30,603 nucleotides of DNA from positions 1 to 30,603 of the forward strand of contig JAZFSG010000088.1 in the NCBI GenBank assembly GCA_036446035.1. Reading direction: 5' to 3'. The position numbers and the translations under genes were made by a program. Shown here piece by piece: positions 1-10,776 of this stretch (position 1 is the first letter of the stretch; every line of letters begins with the position of its first letter). Source of the DNA: CAXMQS01 sp036446035 (lineage in GTDB: Bacteria; Actinomycetota; Acidimicrobiia; Spongiisociales; JAOTWH01). The notes under the pieces are model-generated. The model saw only the letters and a list, made by a program, of their open reading frames with translations. It ran no database searches and was not told the DNA's origin.

Positions 1-892
1 CGGCCATGACGAGGACATAGGTCCGGTTGACGTTGATACCGCCATACCTCGCAGCGTCGGGATTGAAGCCCGTAGCACGGAACTCAAAGCCGATCGTGGA
101 CCGGAACAGCAGCCACCAGATGACCCAGGCAACCAACAGCGCCACTATGAACCCGGCGTGAACACGCTCGCTCCTGTCGATGGGGAGAAATTCAAGCAAC
201 CTAGGCAGCTTGGCTGAGGTCTCGATCACCTTGGAAAGAGGGTCGATCCTGTCCTCGACCCGCACGAACGATGTCTTGAGAGCCCAGTTCATCAAGAAGA
301 GCGCGATGAAGTTCATCATGATCGTGGTGATGACCTCGTGGGCGCCGGTGCGAGCGCGCAGGACTCCAGGGATGCCCCCCCAGATGGCCCCGCCGATGAC
401 GCCGGCGAACAACACCAATGGGATGTGGATGAACGAGGGGGCCGCGAACTGGAATCCGACGATCGTGGCAAACATTCCGCCCATGATCATCTGGCCCTGG
501 CCGCCGATGTTGAAGAGGCCGGCCCGGAAGCCGATGGCAACTGCCAGACCGGCGAAGACCAGTGGAGTGGCCGCCACGATGGTCTCGGACCAGGCACTGA
601 CCGAACCGAACGCCCCCTTCGCCAGCGCCACGTAGGCCGCGTAGATCAAGTCCCAGCTATCCGCCGCCGCCCCGCCCGGCGACGACGTCCATTTCTTGAG
701 GATGTCGATGTCTGTCATCACCATCACGAAGGCGCCGACGACGAGGGCGCTGAACACCGCAAGCAACGGGACCATGATCGCGGTGCGCCAGTCGACGTGG
801 ATCCCGGTGATGTCCTCGAAGAACCGTCTCGAATTACTGGCGTCGTCGCCACCGTTGGTGGGGGGCTCGACGGGGAGGAGCGGTTCTGTCAT
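1..892 (-). CDS. BMP-family ABC transporter permease (3' end outside window)
   Basis: This is an inner-membrane permease of the BPD_transp_2 type, as found in nucleoside or simple-sugar importers with a BMP-family binding protein. The reading frame is open from an ATG at 892 to the window edge, giving about 297 residues without a stop, so the C-terminus is missing. It begins MTEPLLPVEPPTNGG. A hydrophilic N-terminus of about 38 residues precedes the first membrane segment (TAIMVPLLAVFSALVVGAFV). Further on is the family-typical stretch GFRAGLFNIGGQGQ, then several more hydrophobic segments. The start overlaps the stop of the ATPase gene by 4 bases (ATGA), so the two are probably translationally coupled. 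A second permease gene would be expected just beyond the left edge. The family call is firm; the substrate is not readable from sequence. Confidence 0.88.
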   Translation of the reverse strand, partial: MTEPLLPVEPPTNGGDDASNSRRFFEDITGIHVDWRTAIMVPLLAVFSALVVGAFVMVMTDIDILKKWTSSPGGAAADSWDLIYAAYVALAKGAFGSVSAWSETIVAATPLVFAGLAVAIGFRAGLFNIGGQGQMIMGGMFATIVGFQFAAPSFIHIPLVLFAGVIGGAIWGGIPGVLRARTGAHEVITTIMMNFIALFLMNWALKTSFVRVEDRIDPLSKVIETSAKLPRLLEFLPIDRSERVHAGFIVALLVAWVIWWLLFRSTIGFEFRATGFNPDAARYGGINVNRTYVLVMA

Positions 893-2397
893 CGGGGACT
901 CGACCCAGCCATGTACAGACCAAGATCGGATGCTGTTGCCTCCGAGCCGGGTACCTCGGCGATCACAGCGCCCCGGTACATGACCAGGATCCGATCACTC
1001 AAGGCCAAGACCTCGTCGAGCTCCGTGGACACGACCAGGATGGCTGCGCCGGCGTCGCGCTCGTTGACGATCCGCTGATGGATGTACTCGATCGATCCGA
1101 CATCGAGACCCCTGGTTGGCTGCGAGGCGATAACCAGCTTGACGTCGTGGCCGAACTCCCGCGCCACGATGACCTTCTGCTGATTGCCCCCAGAGAGGTT
1201 TGCTATCTCGACGTCTACGCCCGGGGTCCTCACGTCGTATTCGGCGACAAGACGCTTGGCGGCCTCCTGGGTGGCACCCCAATTCATCTTGATACCCGTC
1301 GAGAAGGGAGATGCGTGGTAGGAGTTGAGGACCATGTTCTCCGCGACGGTGAAGCTGAGCACCAACCCGCTGCGCTGACGGTCTTCGGGGACATGAGCAA
1401 CGCCAAGATCGTGGATCTGGCGCGGCGAACTGTTCGTCGTATCGACTCCATTCATCTGAATGCGGCCGCTCAATGGCTTTCGCAGGCCGGTCAGTGCCTC
1501 AACGAGCTCCGTCTGCCCGTTCCCTTGGACACCGGCAATGCCGACGATCTCGCCGACTCTGACGTTAAAGGAGACGCCGTTGACCGATTTGTGGGCCCGC
1601 TCGTCGAGCACGACCAGGTCGGTCACCTCCAGGAGGGGATCGCTCGGCTGAGCAGCGGCTTTGTCAACAACCAACTCGACGGGCCTGCCGACCATCAGCT
1701 CGGCTAGCTGGTTCTTGTCCGTCCGAGAAGGCTCGGCGTCGCCGACCGACTTTCCGCGGCGCAGAACGGTGATCCGATCTGCGATCTGGAGAACCTCACC
1801 CAGCTTGTGAGTGATGAAGATGATGGCCTTCCCTGAGTCGCGCAGGGCCCTGACGATGCCGAAGAACTCATCCACCTCCTGGGGGGTCAACACCGCGGTT
1901 GGCTCGTCGAACACCAGGACCTGAGCTTCCCTGAAGAGGACCTTGATGATCTCGATGCGCTGCTGCACGCCAACGGGCAGGTCTTCCGTCATCGCCGTCG
2001 GGTCCACATGGAGTCCGTACTTCGACGAGATCTCAGCCACCTCGCGGCGGGCTTCCTTGATGTCGATGATCCCGGGCCCTTTGGTTGGCTCAACGCCGAG
2101 CACGACGTTCTCGGTCACATCGAATACCGGCACCAGCATGAAATGCTGGTGCACCATGCCGATGCCGGCGGCAATGGCGTCGCCTGGGCCATCGAAGTGC
2201 TGTACCTCGCCATCAATAAGGATCTCGCCGGAGTCGGCGCGGTAGAGCCCATAGAGGATGTTCATAAGCGTCGTCTTCCCGGCACCGTTCTCGCCGAGCA
2301 AGCAGAGAATCTCCCCGGTGCGGACCGACAAATCCACCTGGTCGTTGGCAAGCACGCCGGGGAACTCCTTGGTGATGCCCCGTAGCTCGAGTTCCAA
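889..2397 (-). CDS. ABC transporter ATPase, double-domain (BMP/nucleoside or sugar type)
   Basis: This is the energising subunit of the importer, with two fused nucleotide-binding domains. The first domain has Walker A GENGAGKTT, signature LPVGVQQR and Walker B VLVFDEPTAVL. The second has degenerate GVQGNGQTE (no Walker lysine), signature LSGGNQQK and IASQPTRGLD, where Gln replaces the catalytic Glu. That asymmetry is normal for the RbsA/YufO-like family, where only one site hydrolyses ATP well. I place the start at a TTG (2397-2395) because GGGAG lies 7 bases upstream and the protein then begins (M)ELELRGITKEF. An in-frame GTG at 2430 would add 11 residues but has no ribosome-binding site. 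The gene lies between the binding-protein gene and the permease, with a 94-base gap and hairpin upstream and an ATGA overlap downstream. Confidence 0.93.
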   Translation of the reverse strand: MELELRGITKEFPGVLANDQVDLSVRTGEILCLLGENGAGKTTLMNILYGLYRADSGEILIDGEVQHFDGPGDAIAAGIGMVHQHFMLVPVFDVTENVVLGVEPTKGPGIIDIKEARREVAEISSKYGLHVDPTAMTEDLPVGVQQRIEIIKVLFREAQVLVFDEPTAVLTPQEVDEFFGIVRALRDSGKAIIFITHKLGEVLQIADRITVLRRGKSVGDAEPSRTDKNQLAELMVGRPVELVVDKAAAQPSDPLLEVTDLVVLDERAHKSVNGVSFNVRVGEIVGIAGVQGNGQTELVEALTGLRKPLSGRIQMNGVDTTNSSPRQIHDLGVAHVPEDRQRSGLVLSFTVAENMVLNSYHASPFSTGIKMNWGATQEAAKRLVAEYDVRTPGVDVEIANLSGGNQQKVIVAREFGHDVKLVIASQPTRGLDVGSIEYIHQRIVNERDAGAAILVVSTELDEVLALSDRILVMYRGAVIAEVPGSEATASDLGLYMAGSSPR

Positions 2398-2444
2398 GCC
2401 TTCACTCCCGTTTGGACGACCCACGCACACTAGACGACGCGAAA

Positions 2445-2468
2445 GAGCCCCCGTTCGTACGGAGGCTC
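2445..2468 (-). terminator. Intercistronic hairpin between binding-protein and ATPase genes
   Basis: GAGCC and CCGT pair with ACGG and GGCTC around a 4-base loop, a 9-bp stem with one C/A mismatch. On the minus strand it is followed by TTTCGC, a poor U-tract. It sits just after the binding-protein stop. Such hairpins often act as partial terminators or 3' stabilisers that keep the binding protein more abundant than the membrane subunits. The structure is seen; the function is inferred. Confidence 0.5.
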
Positions 2469-2491
2469 CTTCTTCGATCCGTAGCTATCGA

Positions 2492-3685
2492 CTAGGCGTC
2501 GGCGAGACCAGCCAGGAACTCCGCCAGGTCCGACACGCCGGGATCGGTGCCGGCAGCGATGATGTCCGCCTTCAGCGCGTCCACTTCAGCCTCGAGCTCC
2601 GAGCTCACAACGTCGCTCCAAGCACCCGTCTTGGTGATGTCGACACCGCTGTTGGCGAGCGTACCGAGATACGGGTTGCCGAGAGCGTCCAGGGACAACA
2701 CGTTGACGATCGTGCTGTAGATCGCAGGATCGATCCCCTTCAACACGTTGGTGAACGTGAAGTCACCGCACTCAGTTGCCGCCGACTCGTTCCAATCGAC
2801 GTCAACACCGATGTGGTAGAGATCGCCGCCGCGCTGCGTGATCTCGGCACACAAGCCGAGACCGATGGCTCCACCGACAGGCATGACGATGTCGGCACCC
2901 TCGTCGATGAGGCTGGCAGAGAGCTGCTGGCCGATGTCGACCGCTCCGAAGTCCTCGGTGAAGAGGCCCGTCTGGTTCTCGACATCCCAACCCTTGACCT
3001 CAACGCTGGTCCCGTGGATGGTGTTGTAGTAATCGGCTCCCTGGACGAACCCGTCCATGAAGATGGTTACCGATGGGATAGCGATACCACCGTAGGTACC
3101 AAGGACGCCTGTCTTGCTCGCACCAGCTGCTACATAGCCGGCGAGGAAGGAGGCTTCATCGGTCTGGAACGTGAGTTCACGCATGTTGGGGACTTCGAGT
3201 CCGCCAACGTCGACGATGGCGAAGAACTGGTCGGGATTCTCCGGGGCGATGGCAAAGGCCGCATCGATGAAGAGGAATCCGGTAAGGATGATCAAGTCGC
3301 AACCCTTGTCGATCAGGGCCTGGACGTTGGGCTCATAATCAGCCGCATCCGTCGACTCGAGGAAGTCCGACGTGATCGCGTCCGGGAAGTCGGCCTGCGC
3401 CCTCAACACGCCGTCCCAAGCTGACTGGTTGAAGCTCCTGTCGTCGATACCGCCGGTGTCAGTGACCTCGCACGCAAAGACCGTGCGACCAGGTGGTGGC
3501 GGTGGCAGCGGTGCTGCGGTCGTCCCCGGTGCCGCGGTGGCGGGTGGCGCAGTCGTCCCCGGCGCCTGGGTGGTCGGCGCATCAGTTGATGGTGCCGCGG
3601 TCGTGTCGCTCGATGTGTCGCCACACGCTGCTGCGACTAGCAGAAAAGCCAGCAGCAGAGCGAAAAAAGCGCCCTTCTTCCTCAT
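2492..3685 (-). CDS. BMP-family ABC transporter substrate-binding lipoprotein
   Basis: This is the extracytoplasmic ligand-binding lipoprotein of the importer (Bmp/PnrA family). The 397-residue protein starts MRKKGAFFALLLAFLLVAAACG: a Lys/Arg N-region, a hydrophobic core, and a lipobox ending at Cys21 for lipidation. A Thr/Ala/Pro linker of about 45 residues follows, then the folded domain beginning RTVFACEVTDTGGIDDRSFN, which is typical of the family. Later segments such as DKGCDLIILTGFL and QTDEASFLAGYVA also match. The reading frame continues upstream to 4000, but the ATG at 3685 is chosen because AGGAGG lies 9 bases before it and the signal peptide begins there. It is the first gene of the transporter operon. 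The ligand could be a nucleoside, purine or sugar; the sequence does not decide. Confidence 0.93.
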   Translation of the reverse strand: MRKKGAFFALLLAFLLVAAACGDTSSDTTAAPSTDAPTTQAPGTTAPPATAAPGTTAAPLPPPPPGRTVFACEVTDTGGIDDRSFNQSAWDGVLRAQADFPDAITSDFLESTDAADYEPNVQALIDKGCDLIILTGFLFIDAAFAIAPENPDQFFAIVDVGGLEVPNMRELTFQTDEASFLAGYVAAGASKTGVLGTYGGIAIPSVTIFMDGFVQGADYYNTIHGTSVEVKGWDVENQTGLFTEDFGAVDIGQQLSASLIDEGADIVMPVGGAIGLGLCAEITQRGGDLYHIGVDVDWNESAATECGDFTFTNVLKGIDPAIYSTIVNVLSLDALGNPYLGTLANSGVDITKTGAWSDVVSSELEAEVDALKADIIAAGTDPGVSDLAEFLAGLADA

Positions 3686-3713
3686 GGGTAGGTCCCTCCT
3701 AGTGGAACGATGA

Positions 3714-3742
3714 AAGTTCAACATTGGTGCCCATATGGGCAA
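3714..3742 (-). promoter_or_regulatory. Candidate promoter and operator of the BMP transporter operon
   Basis: A perfect 14-bp palindrome, TGCCCATATGGGCA, lies at 3728-3741. It overlaps a -35-like TTGCCC (3742-3737 on the minus strand), which is 17 bases from a weak -10-like GAACTT (3719-3714). A related site, CCCATTTGGG, lies at 3859-3868. A repressor site on the operon is a reasonable reading, but the -10 is poor and no regulator gene is nearby. Confidence 0.35.
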
Positions 3743-3865
3743 CCGCCATCCTACGGACTCGTCGCGGGGTCGTCCAAGTGGGGGAACACCCGAGAACGCG
3801 AATTGCCGCTCTAGGTAGTTAGGGACTCCGGGAACCTCATGCTTTGAGGCCGAGAACCCCCATTT

Positions 3866-3886
3866 GGGCCTGCTTGCCAGCAGCCC
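3866..3886 (-). terminator. Weak hairpin after clpC
   Basis: GGGCCTGCT and AGCAGCCC form an 8-bp stem with one bulge and a 4-base loop, about 20 bases past the clpC stop on the minus strand. No U-tract follows, so intrinsic termination is doubtful. The remaining 3686-3905 gap holds the palindromes and promoter candidate for the transporter operon and nothing else I recognise. Confidence 0.25.
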
Positions 3887-3905
3887 GCGCCCGCAGTTGA
3901 ACTCG

Positions 3906-6407
<2,502 letters not shown>

Positions 6408-6432
6408 CTAATCGTCCTCTTAGAAGACTAAC

Positions 6433-6461
6433 GGCGCCGGTTGGCGCCAGCACCAAGTATA
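6433..6461 (-). promoter_or_regulatory. clpC -10 element and leader hairpin
   Basis: A -10-like TATACT lies at 6461-6456 on the minus strand, without a clear -35. Initiation about 7 bases downstream would place the RNA 5' end at the edge of a hairpin (6448-6433): GGCGCC, loop AACC, GGCGCC. The AGAGGA ribosome-binding site and ATG follow. The rest of 6408-6617 shows nothing else I can assign. Confidence 0.4.
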
Positions 6462-6604
6462 TCCGCCGGCCCCCATTAGTCCTGGGAAGTGGTCCCCCCA
6501 GATGACTGGGCCTCTCGTCAGGTGGTTCGGCTAACTGGTGCGCGTGCTTGAGCAACGTTCTTGGAGGCGAGTCTGTTCCCGAGCAATCACCGACCCCGTT
6601 CCGA

Positions 6605-6610
6605 TACTCT
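6605..6610 (+). promoter_or_regulatory. Candidate -10 for leaderless polyprenyl synthase mRNA
   Basis: TACTCT fits the TANNNT -10 pattern and lies 7 bases before the ATG at 6618, so transcription would start at or next to the start codon. There is no ribosome-binding site before this ATG. The same arrangement occurs before the GTG at 18532 and, as TAGCTT, before the ATG at 22577. Confidence 0.45.
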
Positions 6611-6617
6611 GCTCTTC

Positions 6618-7595
6618 ATGGAACAGCCCGACCTGCAGTCTCTCGTTCCCGTCGATGGCGTGTGGGACCGCCTCGATCATGTCGAGAGGCGCCTTCATGA
6701 GGTCACCGAATCTGATGATGGCTTCCTCACCAAGATCGCCCGCCATGGGCTCGACGCCGGGGGAAAGCGCTATCGCCCGCTGTTGGCTCAGGTCGGTGCC
6801 GAACTCGGGCCCAATCCCGACCCCAGGGCAGTCGAGGCTGGGGTAGCTGTCGAACTCGTGCACCAGGGAAGCCTGTATCACGACGACGTCATCGACGAAG
6901 CCGATGCCAGACGCGGCAGTCCCTCGATCAATGCCAACTGGTCGAACACCGTCGCCATTCTCTCCGGCGACTTCCTGTTGGCCAGAGCCTCCGAGGTGGC
7001 AGCACCCCTGGGCCAGGAGGCGGTCACCCTCATCGCCAAGACCTATGCGACTCTGGTCGAGGGACAGGTTCTCGAGCTACAGCTCTCCGGCGATGTCAAC
7101 CATGGCCCCGCCGAGTACTTCAGCGTCATCGGCGGTAAGTCGGCAAGCCTCATACGCACCTCTGCTCGCCTTGGAGCCCTCTCTGCCGACGCCGAGGTCG
7201 GGACTATCGAGGCCGCCAGCGATTGGGCCTGGGAGATGGGCATGGTGTTTCAGATGACGGATGACGTCCTAGACCTAGTCGCCACCGACGAGTTCCTCGG
7301 CAAGCCGGCCGGATCCGACATCGGCGAAGGCACCTACACGCTCCCCGTCATCTACGCCATCGCCGAGTCGTCTGAGGTGCGCTCCATTCTCGGCGGAACT
7401 CCTGATGCCGCCGGCATCAAAGAGGTCATCGAGCTCGTTCGCAACGGTGGCTACGTCGACCGGGTCCTCGATGAGTCCAAGGCCCGTCTTGGCGTTTCCG
7501 AAGAAGCGATCGACCGCCTACCGCCGGGACCGATGACCGACGTTCTCCGTGGCCTCGGCCGATTCTTGCTCGAGCGCGTCGACGCCGTCAGATAA
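6618..7595 (+). CDS. Polyprenyl diphosphate synthase (trans, long-chain)
   Basis: It condenses isopentenyl diphosphate onto an allylic primer to build a trans-polyprenyl chain, probably the menaquinone side chain or a precursor of it. The 325-residue protein has GGKRYRP (about 48-54), the first Asp-rich motif DDVID at 89-93, and the second DDVLD in QMTDDVLDLV followed by GKPAGSDIGEG. The residue five before the first Asp is Gly, a small side chain, which in this family favours long products over farnesyl or geranylgeranyl. Product length is otherwise uncertain. I choose the ATG at 6618 over the TTG at 6561 because family members begin near here and a -10 element sits 7 bases upstream. It is the only protein gene on the plus strand in the window. 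Confidence 0.92.
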   Translation: MEQPDLQSLVPVDGVWDRLDHVERRLHEVTESDDGFLTKIARHGLDAGGKRYRPLLAQVGAELGPNPDPRAVEAGVAVELVHQGSLYHDDVIDEADARRGSPSINANWSNTVAILSGDFLLARASEVAAPLGQEAVTLIAKTYATLVEGQVLELQLSGDVNHGPAEYFSVIGGKSASLIRTSARLGALSADAEVGTIEAASDWAWEMGMVFQMTDDVLDLVATDEFLGKPAGSDIGEGTYTLPVIYAIAESSEVRSILGGTPDAAGIKEVIELVRNGGYVDRVLDESKARLGVSEEAIDRLPPGPMTDVLRGLGRFLLERVDAVR

Positions 7596-7598
7596 CAC

Positions 7599-7619
7599 AG
7601 CGCCGCCGAAGGCGGCGCT
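7599..7619. terminator. Shared terminator between polyprenyl synthase gene and lysS
   Basis: AGCGCCGCC and GGCGGCGCT form a perfect 9-bp stem with a 3-base loop, 3 bases after the plus-strand stop and 6 bases past the lysS stop on the other strand. CTCTTCTC follows on the plus strand, a pyrimidine-rich but weak U-tract. It probably serves both convergent transcripts. Confidence 0.7.
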
Positions 7620-7625
7620 CTCTTC

Positions 7626-9125
7626 TCATTCCGGCCTCATGGCAGGGAAGAGGATCACCTCACGGATCGAGGCCTGATCGGCCAACAACATGATCAGGCG
7701 GTCGACACCGATGCCGAGGCCACCGGTCGGTGGCAGCCCGTACTCGAGGGCTTGCAGGTAGTCCTCGTTCACTCCGTGGGCTTCCTCGTCGCCCTTGGCC
7801 CGCAGGGCCGCCTGTTGCTCGAAGCGAGACCGCTGCTCGATTGGGTCGTTGAGCTCGGAGTAGGCGTTGGCGATCTCCCAGCCTCCAGCGAAGGCCTCGA
7901 AGCGCTGCACGATCCCACCGAGTTCCGGATGGTCTTTGGCGAAGGGTGACAGCGACTTGGGGTAGTCGGTCACAAAGGTCGGTTGCGTCAGATGCTTCTC
8001 GACCGTGGCATCGAACACCGCTTCCAGAAGCTTTCCCTCATCCCAGGCGTCGTCGACGTCGACGCCGGCAAACGCCGCGTTCTTCCGCAGTTCCTCAAGC
8101 GACGTCCCCAGGGAGAAGCCGGGGCCGGCGTGCTCGGCGATGAGACCGTGGAAGCTGGCCCGGCGCCAGGGTGGCGTCAGGTCGAGGTCCTGACCCTGAT
8201 AGGTCAGGACCGCGGTGCCCCGAGCCGCGACGGCCGTCTCAGCCACGACGGCCTCGATCGTCTCCATGACATCGTTGTAGTCGGCGAAGGCCTGGTAGGC
8301 CTCGAGCATCGTGAACTCCGGGTTGTACTTGGCAGACACTCCCTCGTTTCGAAACACTCGTCCCATCTCGAAGACGCGCTCCATGCCGCCGATGACGAGC
8401 TTCTTCAGCGGCAGCTCGAGAGCGATGCGCATGTACATGTCGATATCGAGCGCGTTGTGGTGGGTCAGAAAGGGCTTGGCGATGGCACCAGATGGCTGAT
8501 GCTCAAGCGCCGGAGTCTCGACCTCGACGAAATCTCTCTTCCAGAACGCCTGGCGCAGACCGCGAACGGCTGCTGAGCGAATGCGGAAGATCTCTCGGGC
8601 CTCGTCGCTTCCAATCAGGTCGAGGTAGCGCTGACGGTGACGAGTCTCGACATCGCTCAATCCGTGCCACTTCTCGGGAAGGGACCGCAGCGACTTCGAG
8701 AGGAGAGTGAAGTCGGCCACACGAACGCTGAGCTCCCCCTTACGTGTGGTGATCACCTCGCCGCTGGCCCCCAACCAGTCGCCCACGTCGAGCGTGCCGA
8801 ACTCGGTGAACCGATCACCAAGCTCGGAGGCATCGCCGAATAGCTGGATGTGGCCGGACGAGTCGCGGAGCACCGCGAAGACCAGCTTCCCGATGTCGCG
8901 CCAGCCGACAAGGCGGCCGGCAACTGTGACCACTTGTCCGGTGGCTGTCTCCGGCTCCAGGTCGGCGTGGGTGCTTGCGAGTTCGGCAGCAGTTGCAGTT
9001 CGCCGGAAACCGCTTGGATACGGATCGATGCCGGCGGCCCGAGTGGCGTCGATCTTGGCGAGGCGCGGGCTTGCCAGGTCGTCGGCCTCGAGAGAGGCCC
9101 TATCGCCATAGCGGTTCTCGCTCAT
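7626..9125 (-). CDS. lysS: Lysyl-tRNA synthetase, class II
   Basis: It charges tRNA-Lys with lysine in the cytosol. The 499 residues give the normal LysS length: an N-terminal anticodon-binding OB domain (about 60-165, with VTVAGRLVGWRDIGKLVFAVLRD), then the class II catalytic core with motif 2 around FEMGRVFRNEGVSAKYNPEF and motif 3 in GGLGIGVDRLIMLLAD near the C-terminus. There is no N-terminal membrane domain, so it is not the fused LysX form. The ATG overlaps the coaX stop by 4 bases (ATGA), making it the last gene of the pantothenate cluster and of the long minus-strand run. A hairpin lies just beyond its stop. Confidence 0.97.
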   Translation of the reverse strand: MSENRYGDRASLEADDLASPRLAKIDATRAAGIDPYPSGFRRTATAAELASTHADLEPETATGQVVTVAGRLVGWRDIGKLVFAVLRDSSGHIQLFGDASELGDRFTEFGTLDVGDWLGASGEVITTRKGELSVRVADFTLLSKSLRSLPEKWHGLSDVETRHRQRYLDLIGSDEAREIFRIRSAAVRGLRQAFWKRDFVEVETPALEHQPSGAIAKPFLTHHNALDIDMYMRIALELPLKKLVIGGMERVFEMGRVFRNEGVSAKYNPEFTMLEAYQAFADYNDVMETIEAVVAETAVAARGTAVLTYQGQDLDLTPPWRRASFHGLIAEHAGPGFSLGTSLEELRKNAAFAGVDVDDAWDEGKLLEAVFDATVEKHLTQPTFVTDYPKSLSPFAKDHPELGGIVQRFEAFAGGWEIANAYSELNDPIEQRSRFEQQAALRAKGDEEAHGVNEDYLQALEYGLPPTGGLGIGVDRLIMLLADQASIREVILFPAMRPE

Positions 9126-9889
9126 GCGGTGTTCAGCTCGTAGATGAGTCGCAGCCCGTCGAGGGTGAGGAATTCATCGATGACCTCTACCAAGCGGCAG
9201 TGCGGCACGATGGTAGAGGCCAATCCCCCGGTGGCGACGATGACCGGATCGCCACTGGACTCGGCGACCAGGCGCTCACAGATGCCGTCGACCATCGCGG
9301 CGTGTCCGTACAGGAGGCCGGCCTGGATGGCTTCGACGGTGCCCTTGCCGATGACCGAACGCGGTGGGACCAGCTCAACCTCGCGCAGGGCCGCGGTGGC
9401 GCCGATCAAGGCATCGTGCGACACCTCGAGGCCTGGGGCGATGACTCCGCCGACGTACTCGCCCCCACCGGAGATCACGTCGAAGTTCGTCGCCGTTCCG
9501 AAGTCGACGACGATGCTCGGAGCTCCGTACTTGTCTGCCACCGCAACCGAGTTGGCGATGCGGTCGGCACCAACCTCGCGGGGGTTATCGATGAGGATGG
9601 GGATGCCGGTCTTGGTGCCGGGCGCCACCACCACTGTCTGGCCGGCGATCATGTGCTCGGAGAGACGCCGCAAGGCGGTCGTAGCAGCCGGCACCACGCT
9701 GGCGATAGCTGCGCCCTGGAGTTGATCGGCGGCAACGCCATCGACATCGAGCAGCCCGCTGAAGAGCAGTCGATACTCGTCGGCACTTCGGTGGTGTTCC
9801 GTCGACAGGCGCCAATGATGGGTGAGATCCTCGCCCTCATAGAGGCCCATCACGGTCTGGGTGTTGCCTACGTCGATGGTCAACAGCAT
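9122..9889 (-). CDS. coaX: Type III pantothenate kinase
   Basis: It phosphorylates pantothenate, the first step from vitamin B5 to coenzyme A. The 255-residue protein has the ASKHA-fold signatures of the CoaX family: MLLTIDVGNTQTVMGLY at the N-terminus (phosphate-binding), GADRIANSVAVADKYG, IVVDFGTATNFDVI with the key Asp, and GGVIAPGLEVS. The length is usual for the family. Its ATG shares one base with the panC stop (TGATG), and its stop overlaps lysS. Lying directly after panG-like and panC genes, it extends de novo pantothenate synthesis into CoA formation within one transcript. Confidence 0.96.
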   Translation of the reverse strand: MLLTIDVGNTQTVMGLYEGEDLTHHWRLSTEHHRSADEYRLLFSGLLDVDGVAADQLQGAAIASVVPAATTALRRLSEHMIAGQTVVVAPGTKTGIPILIDNPREVGADRIANSVAVADKYGAPSIVVDFGTATNFDVISGGGEYVGGVIAPGLEVSHDALIGATAALREVELVPPRSVIGKGTVEAIQAGLLYGHAAMVDGICERLVAESSGDPVIVATGGLASTIVPHCRLVEVIDEFLTLDGLRLIYELNTA

Positions 9890-10776
9890 CAGCGATCTCC
9901 TTCGTACAACGTCGAACGCCTGTCGAGACGGGTGCCCAACTCGGCGGTGCCTCCGAGGAAGTGGCAGTTATCGATGAGACGAGTCGTTCCGACCGTCGCC
10001 GCCACCGCCAGGAAGCTATCTCGATCGATCCGCGATGGCCGCACCATGTCGTTGACGTCGGCCACCTCTGCGTAGTGCAGGGTTGTCAGCCGTTCGGCGT
10101 CGACCCTCGCGGCAACCGCTGCCTCCAGCACCCCCGGCTCCCGCTCACCGGCCGCGAAGAGCGTCGCTGCATCCTCGAGGCCCTTGGACAGCGACAGCGC
10201 CGCAACCCGCTCGTTGACATCGAGGTAGATGTTGCGACTCGACAGCGCCAGGCCGTCCTGCTCTCGGACGATCGAGACGCCAACGACCGCGACGGGAAAG
10301 GAGAGGTCCCTGGCCATGCGCCTGACGACGGCTAGCTGTTGGGCGTCCTTGCGTCCGAAGTAGGCGACATCCGGGGCCAACCCGGCGAGGAGCTTGGCGA
10401 CGACCAGGGCTACTCCCTCGAGGTGCCCCGGCCGCTGGGCGCCTTCCATGGTCAAGGTGAGTGCCTCGACGGTGAGCCTTACCGATGGATGATCCGGGTA
10501 GACCCCCTCCGTGTCTGGCACGAAGAGCACGTCGACTCCGACAGACGCCGCCAGCGCCGCATCCTTCTCGATGTCCCGCGGATAGCTGGCGAGGTCGTCG
10601 TCGGGGCCGAACTGGAGGGGGTTGACGAAGACGCTGGCGACAACGGTGTCGCACTCGTTACGGGCCCGTTCCATGAGGGCCAAGTGGCCTTCGTGGAGAT
10701 ATCCCATCGTGGCAACGAGGCCCACCTTGCCCTGGCTTCGGGAGCGGACTTCGGCGAAGGTTCCTATCCGCTTCAC
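9889..10776 (-). CDS. panC: Pantothenate synthetase (pantoate–beta-alanine ligase)
   Basis: It joins pantoate and beta-alanine using ATP to give pantothenate. The 295-residue protein shows the nucleotidyltransferase signature TMGYLHEGH (HxGH at 28-31), VNPLQFGPDDDLASYPR, the FGRKDAQQLAVVRRM segment and SSRNIYL, all diagnostic for PanC. The start overlaps the upstream DUF2520 gene by 4 bases (ATGA), and the stop shares one base with the coaX start. No panB or panD is visible in the window, so these must lie elsewhere if the pathway is complete. Confidence 0.97.
   Translation of the reverse strand: MKRIGTFAEVRSRSQGKVGLVATMGYLHEGHLALMERARNECDTVVASVFVNPLQFGPDDDLASYPRDIEKDAALAASVGVDVLFVPDTEGVYPDHPSVRLTVEALTLTMEGAQRPGHLEGVALVVAKLLAGLAPDVAYFGRKDAQQLAVVRRMARDLSFPVAVVGVSIVREQDGLALSSRNIYLDVNERVAALSLSKGLEDAATLFAAGEREPGVLEAAVAARVDAERLTTLHYAEVADVNDMVRPSRIDRDSFLAVAATVGTTRLIDNCHFLGGTAELGTRLDRRSTLYEGDR

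Noticed and set aside
338..1078. Long plus-strand frame opposite the ABC permease and ATPase genes
   Set aside because: It is antisense to clear protein families, is compositionally odd (Arg/Asp/Gly-rich) and has no recognisable motif. The same applies to long plus-strand frames at 2258-3424, 4839-5717, 7983-8576, 8975-10075, 11070-12149, 16045-16929, 23217-23906 and 25976-26713.
6433..6448. ClgR operator in the clpC leader
   Set aside because: The inverted repeat gives CGC-N6-GCG, whereas the ClgR consensus as I know it is CGC-N5-GCG; it also lies downstream of the likely -10, so a leader hairpin is the simpler reading.
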